Of a DNA stretch of 47,780 nt, positions 19,412-28,859 are shown in pieces. The DNA is taken from NCBI GenBank assembly GCA_030599095.1, contig JAUVOQ010000006.1, forward strand, positions 1 through 47,780, read 5' to 3'. The DNA comes from Candidatus Ruthturnera sp. GTDB lineage: Bacteria; Pseudomonadota; Gammaproteobacteria; PS1; Pseudothioglobaceae. Under the pieces are notes generated by a model. It did no database searches and was not told the DNA's origin. It saw nothing but the letters and a program-made list of their open reading frames with translations. The position numbers were made by a program, and so were the translations under genes. Position 1 is the stretch's first letter, and each line of letters opens with the position of its first letter.

Positions 19412-20587
19412 ATGAAATCATTAATCTTATTATCAGTCATATCAATCTTATTGATGTTTTCGTTATCTTCTCAGGCACAAATTACATCATTTGGTGCGCC
19501 TTTTAGAGGTGCAAATCAAAGTGTTGATAATTTGGAATCTATCTATAATATTCAGGTTGTGAGTGGCATGTCACTTAATAAAAGAGCGCTTTTGGGTGGT
19601 GCCGTCATTTCTTCTTCGCAGGTTAATTTGCTTGCTCAGGTTTCTGGTGATGTGTTAAGCATTGGCGGTCAAGAAGGTGATGTGTTTAAAAAAGGTTCAA
19701 TTTTAGTCACATTAGAGCAAGAATCCATTCAAGCACAAAGAGATTCAGCCTATGCAGAAATTGCCTCAGTCAATGAAGCACTTAGAAATGCAGGCGTTCA
19801 ATATTCACAATCAATTGTATCGCCAAACTCAGGTGGTATGTTTGGTAGCCTACCAGGTATGTTTTCAATATTTACTGACCCTATGTTAAAGATATCGGGT
19901 CGAGGTAATCCAGATTTTGACAAGTTCGCCAATAGAACCTCTAGATATACAAGCTATCAGCAAGCCAAAAACAAACTTAAACAAGCTAAATTACATTTAA
20001 AGCAAGTTGAATCACGCTTAAAAGATGCCAATATTAGCGCGCCATTTGATGGTGTGATTGTGGCTAAAAGTATTAACAAGGGCGATGTTGTTCAGCCCGG
20101 TCAAATGTTAATAAAATTTGCCAATATTAAAAATCTTCAAGTGGAAGTGAATGTGCCTTCAAGATTAGTCAGAAGTCTTAAGCTTAACAAAACATATCGG
20201 ATTAAATTGGACATTGCTAATATTGTGGTTGATGCCAAACTTTCACAAATTTACCCGATTGCAGATAATGTCAAACATAGTGTTAAAGTTAAGTTTGATT
20301 TGCCAGCCAATGTGCCAGTATTATCAGGTGCGTACGCAGAGGTAGAAATTTTTGAAATAAATTCTGGTGTCCTAACACCCGTCATTCCTGAAGTGGCTAT
20401 TATGTGGCGCTCTTCACTGCCGAGTGTGTTTGTTGTTAATTCATCAACCAATAAAACAGAGTTAAGATTTATACGTTTAGGCGAACAGGTTGGTAGGGAT
20501 AAAAAAAGCGTTCTATCAGGTTTGAAAATTGGCGAAAGAGTTGTTGCCAATCCAAGCATCTTAATGGTTTCAGGTATGAGTATTTAA
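19412..20587 (+). CDS. RND efflux periplasmic adaptor (membrane fusion protein)
   Basis: The adaptor links an inner-membrane RND pump to an outer-membrane channel. The 391-residue protein has a signal peptide (MKSLILLSVISILLMFSLSSQA), a split lipoyl domain (GDVLSIGGQEGDVFKKGSIL and ISAPFDGVIVAKSINKGDVV), a coiled-coil hairpin between them, and a beta-barrel region. The hairpin begins with an unusual Gly/Met/Pro-rich insert (GGMFGSLPGMFSIF, about residue 145). I chose ATG 19412 at the signal peptide; the frame is open back to 19292, but that part does not look coding. The RND gene starts 7 bases downstream. Confidence 0.9.
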   Translation: MKSLILLSVISILLMFSLSSQAQITSFGAPFRGANQSVDNLESIYNIQVVSGMSLNKRALLGGAVISSSQVNLLAQVSGDVLSIGGQEGDVFKKGSILVTLEQESIQAQRDSAYAEIASVNEALRNAGVQYSQSIVSPNSGGMFGSLPGMFSIFTDPMLKISGRGNPDFDKFANRTSRYTSYQQAKNKLKQAKLHLKQVESRLKDANISAPFDGVIVAKSINKGDVVQPGQMLIKFANIKNLQVEVNVPSRLVRSLKLNKTYRIKLDIANIVVDAKLSQIYPIADNVKHSVKVKFDLPANVPVLSGAYAEVEIFEINSGVLTPVIPEVAIMWRSSLPSVFVVNSSTNKTELRFIRLGEQVGRDKKSVLSGLKIGERVVANPSILMVSGMSI

Positions 20588-20594
20588 TTTAATT

Positions 20595-23500
20595 ATGGCA
20601 AATAAAAAACACGCTGATCAAACAAAAAATGATGAGGTGTATAAAGAGTTTGAGTTAGGCGTTGCTGGAAAGTTTACCAAGGCTTTCATTACCTCGCCGT
20701 TATCCATTATCATATTCTTCGCCATGTTGGGTGCGGGTATTATTGGTTTAATTTCAACCCCAAGGCAAGAAGACCCTCAAATTTCTGTGCCACTTATTGA
20801 CTTATTTGTTGAATATCCAGGCGCTTCTTCTGAGGAAGTGTCAAATATTATTATTAAGCCCTTAGAGCGCTTAATGTCAAATATTTTGGGCGTTAAGCAT
20901 GTTTATTCTGTTAGCGATAAGAGTCAGGGTGTTATTACTGTTGAGTTTGATGTAGGTCAAGAAATGAACGCCTCTATTATCAAGGTGCGTGACAAAATGT
21001 TAGCAAATCTTGATTTTATGCCACCAGGCGTTAGGCAGCCACTTATTAAGCCCAAAGAAATTGATGACGTGCCCATCATCAATCTAACCCTTTGGTCAAA
21101 ATCACTTGATGATGGACAGTTGCGCTCATTGGGTTTAGAGTTATTACAACAACTTGCTAAGGTTAAAGACACGAATAATGGCTTTATTGTTGGTGGACGC
21201 AAGGAAATTTTTCATATTGACGCTTATCCGGGTCGTTTAGCTGGGTATGGCATCTCTATTCAACAAATTGCCAGCACAGTTGGCAATGCTAACGTCAGGG
21301 GGCATACAGGTAATATTGAGTTAAATGGCTTTAAGATGGAGGTCTATTCGGGCGATTTTTTTAGCAAAGTTGAAGACATTGAAAACTTAGTCATCACAGT
21401 TAGCGATGGTAAGCCAATTTATGTGCGTGATGTGGCTGATGTGTATTATGCGCCCGAAGATGCCGAGCATATGGTTAGTTATTATACGGGAAAAGCAAAT
21501 AAAACAGGCAAAAGAGCTACTGCTGAACAAGCTATAACCATTGCCGTTGCAAAGAAATATGGCACTAATGGTGTAGAAGTGGCTGAAAATATTCTTGCTA
21601 AAGTTGAAGAGTTAAAAGGCAGATTAATTCCTGATAATGTAGAAGTTAGCGTTACTAGAAACTACGGAGAGTCTGCAAAAAACAAGGTAAATGCCTTGAT
21701 TAAGAAATTATTTATTGCCACAGGTGCGGTAACTGTGCTTGTTTGGCTTGCTTTGGGTATTCGTCCAGCTATTGTTGTTACATTGGTTATTCCAGTTGTG
21801 TTATTAATGACCATTTTTTCTGCATGGATGTTAGGCATGACCATTGATAGAGTGAGTTTATTTGCCCTGATTTTTTCAATTGGTATTTTGGTGGATGATG
21901 CCATCGTTGTGACCGAGAATATTTATAGACGATGGCTGATTGATGATAAAATCACCATTGGCACTGCAATTGATGCAGTGCGTGAAGTTGGCAATCCAAC
22001 AATTTTAGCAACCTTTACTGTGGTAGCGGCTTTAGTGCCTATGGCAGCAGTTAGTGGCATGATGGGTCCATACATGGCGCCCATTCCTGTGTTAGGGTCA
22101 ATTGCAATGATGTTTTCATTGTTTGCAGCATTTGTTTTTACGCCTTATTTTATTATGGTGTTTGTACCACCTTTGAATCTGCTGCATAAAATGCACAAAA
22201 AAGAAGAAAAAGTAGCAAAAAAGATGTTTGCTTTTTTTCATTCAATCATTTTCAAATTGTTTAGCATAAAAGCATATGGCTGGAGTTTCTTAATTGGATT
22301 GGTTATTGCTTTTTTCATTTCAATGTCAATGTTCTATACTACTTCGGTTCCTGTGAAAATGTTGCCACTGGATAATAAGTCTGAATTTGGCGTGGTATTG
22401 GATATGCCTGATGGTACGGCATTAGCGAATACCGCTTCAACCTTGCACAAAATGGCACAAGTGTTGCGCAATATGCCAGAAGTGATTGCCATCCAATCTT
22501 ATTCAGGGACTGCCAAACCTTTTGATTTTAACGGTTTAGTAAGACATTATTATTTAAGGCAAATGCCTTCAGAAGGTGAATTGCAAATTCAGTTGGTTGA
22601 GAAGTCAGAGCGCGACCGTTCTAGTCATGAGATTGCTTTAGAAGCAAGAACTTTAATTAAACAGATTGCACAAGAGGCAGGCGCTAATTATGCTGTTGTT
22701 GAAATGCCACCTGGCCCTCCAGTGTTGCGCCCTGTGGTTGCTGAAGTATATGGTCCAGACAAAGAAACACGTCGCAAACTTGCAAACGATTTGACAGAAT
22801 TATTTAAAGAATCGGGCACAATGACAGATATTGACAACCTAATGCGTGACAAATATCCTGTTATTGACTTTCAAGTGGATACCGCAAAAGCTTCTCGATT
22901 TGGCGTTAGTGTTATGACTATTAAAGAAACCCTTGTCATGGCTATGAGTAGTTTCAATGTCGGCACGATTCGATTAAAAAATGCACTTGAACCTTCACGC
23001 ATTTACTTGCAAATACCATTATCCAAACGCTCTCAATTGTCTTATTTAACTCAATTACCTGTGCCTTCGCAACATGGTGGCATGATTCCAATTTCAGAAC
23101 TGGGCTCATTCAGTTATAAAAAGCAAGACGACTTAATTTTCCACAAGGATTTGGCAGATATTGAATATGTGTTGGGCGAGCCCAAGGGTCGCTTAAGTGC
23201 ACCCATTTATGCAATGATGGGTGTGGATGACTTGCTACTTAAGTATCAAACGATTGATGGCAAGCAATTACAAGGTGAATATCTAGGACCGCCAAAAGAT
23301 CAAACCGTTCCAAGTTTTGAATGGACAGGTGAATGGACGGTTACTTATGAAACTTTCCGCGATATGGGTAGTGCATTTGCTGTGGCGTTAGTGGTGATTT
23401 ATATGTTGGTTGTGTGGCAATTTGGTAACTTTATTATTCCAGCTGTTATTATGGCGCCAATTCCATTAACACTATTGGGCATTGTTCCAGGTCATTGGTT

Positions 23501-24011
23501 ATTAGGTGCAGAATTTACAGCCACTTCAATGATTGGTTGGATTGCATTGGCAGGTATTATTGTACGAAATTCGATTTTATTGGTTGATTTTACCGTCCAA
23601 GAATATGCCAAAGGTATGCCGTTTTTTGATGCGGTGATTAGCTCATGCTCTTCACGCACACGACCTATTATGATTACTGCATTTGCATTGGTTGGCGGTT
23701 CTAGTGTTATTTTGTCAGATCCCATCTTTCAAGGCATGGCAATTTCGTTATTGTTCGGCGTGCTGATTTCCACCATACTTACTCTAATTGTCATTCCACT
23801 GGGGACTTTGTCTGCTGGTGAGGCTGCTTGTAGAAATATTGCAGTTAACATGGGGCTGCTTCCTGATGATGCGGATGCAGATGCAAAATACAATATTGAA
23901 AAACCAGTCAAAGTTAAAAAATCAAAATCAAAAAAGGCGGATAAAGACCCTAAAGAGTGGATAAAAACAGTACTGGGCAGAAAAAACCATAAGGGGCTGG
24001 TAAAAAAATAG
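20595..24011 (+). CDS. RND-family efflux transporter permease
   Basis: This 1138-residue inner-membrane pump exports substrates using the proton gradient. It has the RND plan: a first membrane helix (about 35-55), a large periplasmic pore and docking loop, helices 2-6, a second loop, and helices 7-12. The proton-relay Asp pair is in SIGILVDDAIVVTENIYRRW in helix 4, as in AcrB-type (HAE-1) pumps and unlike the heavy-metal CzcA pattern. The C-terminus carries an extra Lys-rich tail (from about residue 1100). Substrate cannot be read from the sequence. It forms a two-gene unit with the adaptor; no TolC-type channel gene follows. Confidence 0.92.
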   Translation: MANKKHADQTKNDEVYKEFELGVAGKFTKAFITSPLSIIIFFAMLGAGIIGLISTPRQEDPQISVPLIDLFVEYPGASSEEVSNIIIKPLERLMSNILGVKHVYSVSDKSQGVITVEFDVGQEMNASIIKVRDKMLANLDFMPPGVRQPLIKPKEIDDVPIINLTLWSKSLDDGQLRSLGLELLQQLAKVKDTNNGFIVGGRKEIFHIDAYPGRLAGYGISIQQIASTVGNANVRGHTGNIELNGFKMEVYSGDFFSKVEDIENLVITVSDGKPIYVRDVADVYYAPEDAEHMVSYYTGKANKTGKRATAEQAITIAVAKKYGTNGVEVAENILAKVEELKGRLIPDNVEVSVTRNYGESAKNKVNALIKKLFIATGAVTVLVWLALGIRPAIVVTLVIPVVLLMTIFSAWMLGMTIDRVSLFALIFSIGILVDDAIVVTENIYRRWLIDDKITIGTAIDAVREVGNPTILATFTVVAALVPMAAVSGMMGPYMAPIPVLGSIAMMFSLFAAFVFTPYFIMVFVPPLNLLHKMHKKEEKVAKKMFAFFHSIIFKLFSIKAYGWSFLIGLVIAFFISMSMFYTTSVPVKMLPLDNKSEFGVVLDMPDGTALANTASTLHKMAQVLRNMPEVIAIQSYSGTAKPFDFNGLVRHYYLRQMPSEGELQIQLVEKSERDRSSHEIALEARTLIKQIAQEAGANYAVVEMPPGPPVLRPVVAEVYGPDKETRRKLANDLTELFKESGTMTDIDNLMRDKYPVIDFQVDTAKASRFGVSVMTIKETLVMAMSSFNVGTIRLKNALEPSRIYLQIPLSKRSQLSYLTQLPVPSQHGGMIPISELGSFSYKKQDDLIFHKDLADIEYVLGEPKGRLSAPIYAMMGVDDLLLKYQTIDGKQLQGEYLGPPKDQTVPSFEWTGEWTVTYETFRDMGSAFAVALVVIYMLVVWQFGNFIIPAVIMAPIPLTLLGIVPGHWLLGAEFTATSMIGWIALAGIIVRNSILLVDFTVQEYAKGMPFFDAVISSCSSRTRPIMITAFALVGGSSVILSDPIFQGMAISLLFGVLISTILTLIVIPLGTLSAGEAACRNIAVNMGLLPDDADADAKYNIEKPVKVKKSKSKKADKDPKEWIKTVLGRKNHKGLVKK

Positions 24012-24051
24012 ACACCAATGGCTTGTTAAAGAAAGAAGATAAGAGCGATTT

Positions 24052-24123
24052 ATGATTCGAAGTATTAAAACAGTAATAGCAATATCGCTGTTGTTGTTTT
24101 TGTTTAAGTCAGTTCGCCCTTGA
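24052..24123 (+). CDS. Tiny hydrophobic ORF (23 aa) after the RND pump
   Basis: ATG 24052 opens a frame for 23 residues, Met-Ile-Arg-Ser-Ile-Lys then a hydrophobic core ([12 protein letters not shown]) and Lys-Ser-Val-Arg-Pro. A purine-rich stretch (aaagaaagaagataagag) precedes it. It looks like the n- and h-regions of a signal peptide with nothing after it, or a small single-helix membrane protein. Its end overlaps the convergent lipA end. It may be the remnant of an outer-membrane channel gene expected third in an RND operon; that is speculation. Confidence 0.3.
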   Translation: MIRSIKTVIAISLLLFLFKSVRP

Positions 24124-25048
24124 CTTGTAAATCAGCATGGTAAGAAGAGCGCACCATGGGTCCGCTAGCAACTTGAACAAAGCCTAATTTAAGTGCAATT
24201 TTTTTGTATTTATCAAATTGATTCGGATGAATATACACCTCAACAGCCAAATGATGTTTGCTTGGCTGTAAATACTGACCTAGGGTTAGCATGTCTACAT
24301 TATGTTTGCGCAAGTCTTTCAATACATCAATCACTTGTTTTTCACACTCACCTACCCCTAGCATTAATCCTGATTTGGTAATGACAAATGGATGTTGTTG
24401 CTTAAATTTTTTAAGCAGTCTTAATGAATACTCATAATTTGCACCAGGACGAACTTTTGGATATAGGCTTGGCACTGTTTCCAGATTATGATTAAACACA
24501 TCAGGTGGGCAAGACTTAAAGACTTTAAGCGCTTTATCAATCCTGCCTCTGAAATCTGGCGTTAGAATTTCAATTGTTACTTTGGGTGTATTGAGCCTGA
24601 TATTGTCAATACAGGTTTTAAAATGTTGAGCGCCACCATCACGTAAATCATCTCTATCTACTGAAGTAATCACCACATATTTAAGCTGCATTTTTTTAAT
24701 GGTATCAGCCAAATGTTTAGGCTCATCTATATCAAGTGCTTTAGGCTTGCCATGAGCAACATCACAAAATGGGCAACGACGCGTGCAAATTTGCCCCATA
24801 ATCATAAAAGTGGCAGTACTTTGGTTAAAACATTCGTTTAAATTTGGGCATTGTGCTTCTTCACAGACTGTAAATAGTTTTTGTGATCGAAGTGTTTTTT
24901 TTAATTCATCAATTTTTGAACCAGCAGTGTGTTTAATGCGAATCCAACTTGGTTTTCTAATGGGCGGTCTGTCAGCATCGGGCTTAATTTTTAAGCGTGC
25001 CACTTTGGATTTGCCTTTTAGGCTTTTAATGTCTATTTCTTGTAACAT
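24104..25048 (-). CDS. lipA: Lipoyl synthase
   Basis: LipA is a radical-SAM enzyme that inserts two sulfurs into protein-bound octanoyl groups. The auxiliary cluster cysteines are C62, C67 and C73 ([12 protein letters not shown]), and the radical-SAM cluster cysteines are C88, C92 and C95 (CTRRCPFC). The C-terminal RSSYHAD includes the conserved cluster-binding Ser. I chose ATG 25048 (314 aa, [13 protein letters not shown]), which overlaps lipB by 23 bases; a longer frame starts at 25081. It is the last gene of ybeD-lipB-lipA. Confidence 0.95.
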   Translation of the reverse strand: MLQEIDIKSLKGKSKVARLKIKPDADRPPIRKPSWIRIKHTAGSKIDELKKTLRSQKLFTVCEEAQCPNLNECFNQSTATFMIMGQICTRRCPFCDVAHGKPKALDIDEPKHLADTIKKMQLKYVVITSVDRDDLRDGGAQHFKTCIDNIRLNTPKVTIEILTPDFRGRIDKALKVFKSCPPDVFNHNLETVPSLYPKVRPGANYEYSLRLLKKFKQQHPFVITKSGLMLGVGECEKQVIDVLKDLRKHNVDMLTLGQYLQPSKHHLAVEVYIHPNQFDKYKKIALKLGFVQVASGPMVRSSYHADLQVKGELT

Positions 25049-25640
25049 GATTAATGAGTATTTGGCTAAGTTTCTCAGCAACGACAGTTAAAGTATCGCT
25101 ATTATCCGTTAAATCACAAAGTTGTGTTACTTTCAAGCCTTGATATCCACAAGGGTTAATCTGCATAAATGCAGATAAATCCATATCCACATTAAGACTC
25201 AAGCCATGATAAGTTCTTGATTGTTTAACCTTTAAGCCCAACGCTGCAATTTTAGCACCCTCTACATACACACCTGGTGCGCCTGATTTTAGATGTGCTT
25301 TGATGGTGTAAGTTTTTAATAAATCAATGATTGAATTTTCAATGATTTCAATCATTTTTTTAACCCCAATACCAAGACGCTTAAGATCAATTAAGCAATA
25401 AATAACCACTTGACCAGGGCCGTGATAAGTAATTTGCCCACCACGATCAGTTTGAATAATGGGAATATCGCTACTTGACAAAATGTGTTCTGCCTTACTG
25501 GAAATGCCTTGTGTAAATACAGGGCTGTGTTCTACAATCCACAACTCATCTTCGGTATTTTTATCACGAGCATTAGTGAATGCTTTCATCTGCGCCCAGA
25601 TGTTTAAATAATCTTGACACCCTAGGTTGATAACATACAT
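25026..25640 (-). CDS. lipB: Octanoyl-[ACP]:protein N-octanoyltransferase
   Basis: LipB moves octanoate from ACP to lipoyl domains, supplying the substrate for LipA. The 204-residue protein has [35 protein letters not shown] with the catalytic Lys, and INPCGYQG with the catalytic Cys. It lies 6 bases after ybeD and overlaps lipA. Confidence 0.95.
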   Translation of the reverse strand: MYVINLGCQDYLNIWAQMKAFTNARDKNTEDELWIVEHSPVFTQGISSKAEHILSSSDIPIIQTDRGGQITYHGPGQVVIYCLIDLKRLGIGVKKMIEIIENSIIDLLKTYTIKAHLKSGAPGVYVEGAKIAALGLKVKQSRTYHGLSLNVDMDLSAFMQINPCGYQGLKVTQLCDLTDNSDTLTVVAEKLSQILINHVTRNRH

Positions 25641-25646
25641 AAGAAT

Positions 25647-25925
25647 TTATAAAACATAAGAAACTAGATGACAGTCTTGTAAATCTTGATTAATGGCATC
25701 TAATTGAACCCTACTGCTGGCGATAATACGAATGGTAAAAGACACGTAACTACCTTTAGAACTGCGCTTTTTTGTTATTTGATTGGGGTGTAATTTGCCA
25801 ATGTGGCGTTCAACAATGGCACAAATCGTGTGCTGGAGTGTTTCGCAATCTTTACCAAATACTTTAATGGGATAATCACAAGGAAAATTAAACGGCGTTT
25901 CTGAGGTGGGGTTAATGGTAATCAT
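25647..25925 (-). CDS. ybeD: YbeD/DUF493 family protein
   Basis: This 92-residue protein belongs to the small YbeD family with an ACT-like fold. FPCDYPIKVFG and the central KRSSKGSYVSFTIRI are the family marks, and the C-terminus is HLVSYVL. The function is not well defined, but the gene is commonly first in ybeD-lipB-lipA. That order is preserved here, which supports the call. Confidence 0.88.
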   Translation of the reverse strand: MITINPTSETPFNFPCDYPIKVFGKDCETLQHTICAIVERHIGKLHPNQITKKRSSKGSYVSFTIRIIASSRVQLDAINQDLQDCHLVSYVL

Positions 25926-25987
25926 ATCAGGTGATTTTATCTTTTGTTGCTATAAAATAGGGTCTGTTTTAGTAATCTCAAGTATTT

Positions 25988-27028
25988 ATGCGTCCAAAAC
26001 AAGTCAGTAAAATTCTTAATGAAGAGTTAATATCGGTGATGCAAGGTCATCATACGCCCGTTATGTTATGGGGTGCGCCAGGAATTGGCAAGTCTCAAAT
26101 CATCTCTCAAGTGGCAGCCAAGAACGGGGCTAACATCATTGATATTCGCTTATCACAAATGGAGCCTAGCGACCTTCGTGGCATACCGTTTAAAAATGGA
26201 AGTTTGGTTGACTGGTCAGTGCCTTCATTATTGCCCGATTCAAAACGTCATGGCAAGCAAGGTATTTTGTTTCTTGATGAAATTACCTCAGCGCCACCAA
26301 CCGTCTCAGCAGCAGCTTATCAACTTATTCTTGATCGCCGTTTGGGTGACTATATTGTGCCTGAAGGTTGGGTAATATTTGCTGCAGGCAATCGCCAAGG
26401 TGATCGAGGTGTTACTTATTCCATGCCCGCACCTTTGGCAAATCGATTCTCGCATTATGAACTTGATGTTAACCTAGATGATTGGGTAACGTGGGCCTAT
26501 AAAAACAACATTGATGAGCGAATTATTGGCTTTTTGCGTTACCGTCCTGAACATTTATTTGAGTTTGATGCCAAACACAATCCAGTTGCCTTTCCCTCAC
26601 CAAGAACTTGGGAATTTGTACACCGAGCACTGAATAAATTTGGCACTGACCTGTCTTTATTTAGACAAGCTGCTGGCGCTTGCGTTGGTGAAGTAGCAGG
26701 GGTTGAAATTACCACGTTTGTTGAACACATGGCTGATTTGCCTGATCTTGATGCTATTATTAATGGCGAAAGTGTCTCAATTCCCAAAGAACTTGATTTG
26801 CAATATGCAATTTGTGCAGCGCTAACAGGCAAGGCGATTGGCGCTAAAGACACTGATCATGCTGAAAAAGTATGGGGCAATATTCTTAATTTTGCTAAAA
26901 ACTTTCCACAAAAAGAATTGGGCGTTATGCTGGTATCAGATATGCAACGTGCCATTGGTGAAGATATTTTCAACGTCCCTGAATTTGCTGATTGGGCAAA
27001 TAAAATTGCCGATGTCATGTTTGACTAA
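25988..27028 (+). CDS. MoxR-type AAA+ ATPase
   Basis: The 346-residue protein is an AAA+ ATPase of the MoxR group, which act as chaperones with VWA-domain partners to mature or remodel target complexes. Walker A is GAPGIGKS (29-36), Walker B is ILFLDE (93-98), and a sensor-1 region AAGNRQGDRG follows. There is no membrane segment. The partner VWA gene lies downstream after a 157-base gap holding an NnrS-like fragment. The target is unknown. Pairs of this sort include NorQ/NorD and CbbQ/CbbO, but the partner here is of another type. Confidence 0.85.
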   Translation: MRPKQVSKILNEELISVMQGHHTPVMLWGAPGIGKSQIISQVAAKNGANIIDIRLSQMEPSDLRGIPFKNGSLVDWSVPSLLPDSKRHGKQGILFLDEITSAPPTVSAAAYQLILDRRLGDYIVPEGWVIFAAGNRQGDRGVTYSMPAPLANRFSHYELDVNLDDWVTWAYKNNIDERIIGFLRYRPEHLFEFDAKHNPVAFPSPRTWEFVHRALNKFGTDLSLFRQAAGACVGEVAGVEITTFVEHMADLPDLDAIINGESVSIPKELDLQYAICAALTGKAIGAKDTDHAEKVWGNILNFAKNFPQKELGVMLVSDMQRAIGEDIFNVPEFADWANKIADVMFD

Positions 27029-27033
27029 AACTG

Positions 27034-27189
27034 ATGATTAACCTTAATCAAAATAACACCTACCCAATAGCACCATTTTTACGCTCAGGGTTTAGAATGT
27101 TTTTTATGGCAGCAGGTTTGGCTGGTGTTGTTTTTCCAATATTAAATATTAAATCCAGTTCATGTCATACGCTTGTGGTTAAAATATGA
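27034..27189 (+). pseudogene. N-terminal fragment resembling NnrS (51 codons)
   Basis: The gap between the ATPase and the VWA gene contains a 51-codon frame. It includes TYPIAPFLRSGFRMFFMAAG and then a hydrophobic run. NnrS proteins, heme-binding membrane proteins linked to nitric oxide stress, begin with a very similar motif (LGFRPFFLxA) and the first helix, but continue for about 350 further residues. Here the similarity stops after one helix. The TGA at 27187-27189 overlaps the ATG of the VWA gene (ATGA), so the stub may still serve translational coupling. It is most likely a deletion relic, or possibly a small membrane protein. Confidence 0.55.
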
Positions 27190-28517
27190 ACAAATCAGGC
27201 CATCAATTTTGGCAAAACAGTAACATTGAGCTTGAATCAGAAGTGAAGGTTATTGACGAAGATGTTATGATTGAAAATAACATTGACAAGTTTGATTTAC
27301 AAGTAATTGAGGCAAAACTAACCAAAGCACGCACACAACTTATTCTTGACAAACCTTTTTTAGGTAATTTAGTACTTAGATTGCCACTTAAAGCCGCTGG
27401 CTCTTGGTGTAGGACTAGTGCAACTGATGCCAAAAGTTTTTACTACAATCCAAGTTTTATTAACCAGCTTAATAATCATCAAGTTAAGTTTGTGCTTATT
27501 CATGAGGCTCTGCATTGTGCATTAACGCATTTTTCTCGTCGTGGCAATCGGCTTAAACACAAGTGGGATTTGGCTTGCGATTTTGCCATTAATCCGCTTT
27601 TGGTAAAAGAAGGGTTCCATCCACCGCTTGATTTGCCTATTTTTCATAAATATCAAGGCATGATTGCAGAAGAAATCTACCCAATGATTGATGATAGCAT
27701 TGATACTAAGCCTATGGATCAACATTTATATGATGACAATCCAAAAGATGATGTGAGTGAATCTGATGGCGAATTGCGTGAGGATGACCTGCCAAACAGT
27801 TCAGCAAAAGACAATGACAAAAACAATCACCAAAATAACACAAATTCTTCTGACTTGGCGGACAAACCTAGTCCTTTAACACCTGATGAAATTCAACAAT
27901 TAAGTAGTAAATGGCAAAAAAATCTTGCCTCAAGTGCACAATTTGCCCAACAAGCAGGAAAACTGGATGGTGAATTTGTTAAATTAATTGATTTTTTCTT
28001 GCAGCCTCAGTTTTCTTGGCAGTCTTTGTTATCACAATATATGTTTAGTTTTGCAGGTGATGATTTTTCCTACGCCAGACCATCACGTCGTAGTGGCAAT
28101 GCAATATTGCCATCACTTAGATCTAGCCAAATTGACATGACTATTGCCATTGATACTTCTGGCTCAATTTCCAAAGATAACATTGATGAGTTTGTAACGG
28201 AAGTTAATGCCATTAAAAGTAACATACGTGCTTCAATTACATTAATCGCTTGTGATGAAAAAGTCAGTAAAGAATTGATATGGCGTTTTGAAGCTTGGGA
28301 GGAACTAACATTTCCAGCATCATTAGGTGGTGGCAAAGGCACTAATTTTAACCCTGTATTTGATTATGTTGGCGAGCAAGACACTGCTTCTAGTGTGTTG
28401 ATTTACTTTACTGATGCTAAAGGAAAATTTCCAGAATTTGAACCAAACTATCCAGTGATGTGGCTTGTTAAAGGTAGGGAAAATGTACCTTGGGGTTATC
28501 GCATTCAATTAAATTGA
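27186..28517 (+). CDS. VWA-like domain protein with N-terminal HExxH metallopeptidase-like domain (DUF2201 type)
   Basis: The 443-residue protein has two parts. The N-terminal part carries H106-E107-x-x-H110 in LIHEALHCALTH, followed by KWDLACDFAINPLL, matching the putative metallopeptidase domain of DUF2201 proteins. A long Asp/Asn/Ser-rich linker (about 165-235) leads to a VWA-like domain with MIDAS motif DTSGS (323-327), a later Thr in GKGTNFNP and Asp in YFTDAKG, so the metal site looks complete. No signal peptide is present. It is the expected partner of the upstream MoxR ATPase. No biochemical role is known to me for this pair. The ATG overlaps the upstream stub by ATGA. Confidence 0.83.
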   Translation: MNKSGHQFWQNSNIELESEVKVIDEDVMIENNIDKFDLQVIEAKLTKARTQLILDKPFLGNLVLRLPLKAAGSWCRTSATDAKSFYYNPSFINQLNNHQVKFVLIHEALHCALTHFSRRGNRLKHKWDLACDFAINPLLVKEGFHPPLDLPIFHKYQGMIAEEIYPMIDDSIDTKPMDQHLYDDNPKDDVSESDGELREDDLPNSSAKDNDKNNHQNNTNSSDLADKPSPLTPDEIQQLSSKWQKNLASSAQFAQQAGKLDGEFVKLIDFFLQPQFSWQSLLSQYMFSFAGDDFSYARPSRRSGNAILPSLRSSQIDMTIAIDTSGSISKDNIDEFVTEVNAIKSNIRASITLIACDEKVSKELIWRFEAWEELTFPASLGGGKGTNFNPVFDYVGEQDTASSVLIYFTDAKGKFPEFEPNYPVMWLVKGRENVPWGYRIQLN

Positions 28518-28544
28518 CCTTTGCATAACTATACAAAGAATAAT

Positions 28545-28859
28545 ATGAAAAATTTCACACCATCTAAGCTAAAGGCGTATTTAAAGCACAATCATCCATT
28601 AATGCTAGATGTTCGCGAACAATGGGAGTGGAATAAGTGTCATTTTGATAAGGCAAGATTACTGCCCATGGGGGAAATAATGACCAGCTTAGATACCTTG
28701 GATAAGTCAGAAGAAACGGTGCTTATTTGTCATCACGGCATTCGCTCAATGCAAGTTGCGCGTTATTTTGAATCTATTGGTTTTGGTTGTGTTATCAACC
28801 TGCGTGGTGGGATTGATGCTTGGGCTAAACAGCTTGATGATTCAATGACACAATACTAG
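28545..28859 (+). CDS. Single-domain rhodanese-like sulfurtransferase
   Basis: The 104-residue protein is a lone rhodanese domain. The active Cys is C62 in the loop CHHGIRS, similar to GlpE/PspE-like proteins. The N-terminal LMLDVREQWEW is typical, and INLRGGIDAWAKQ closes the domain. It lacks a signal peptide, so it is cytoplasmic. I chose ATG 28545 over the upstream TTG at 28521 because the Rhodanese domain starts there and AAAGAA precedes it. The last 35 bases overlap the convergent glcB 3' end. Confidence 0.88.
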   Translation: MKNFTPSKLKAYLKHNHPLMLDVREQWEWNKCHFDKARLLPMGEIMTSLDTLDKSEETVLICHHGIRSMQVARYFESIGFGCVINLRGGIDAWAKQLDDSMTQY

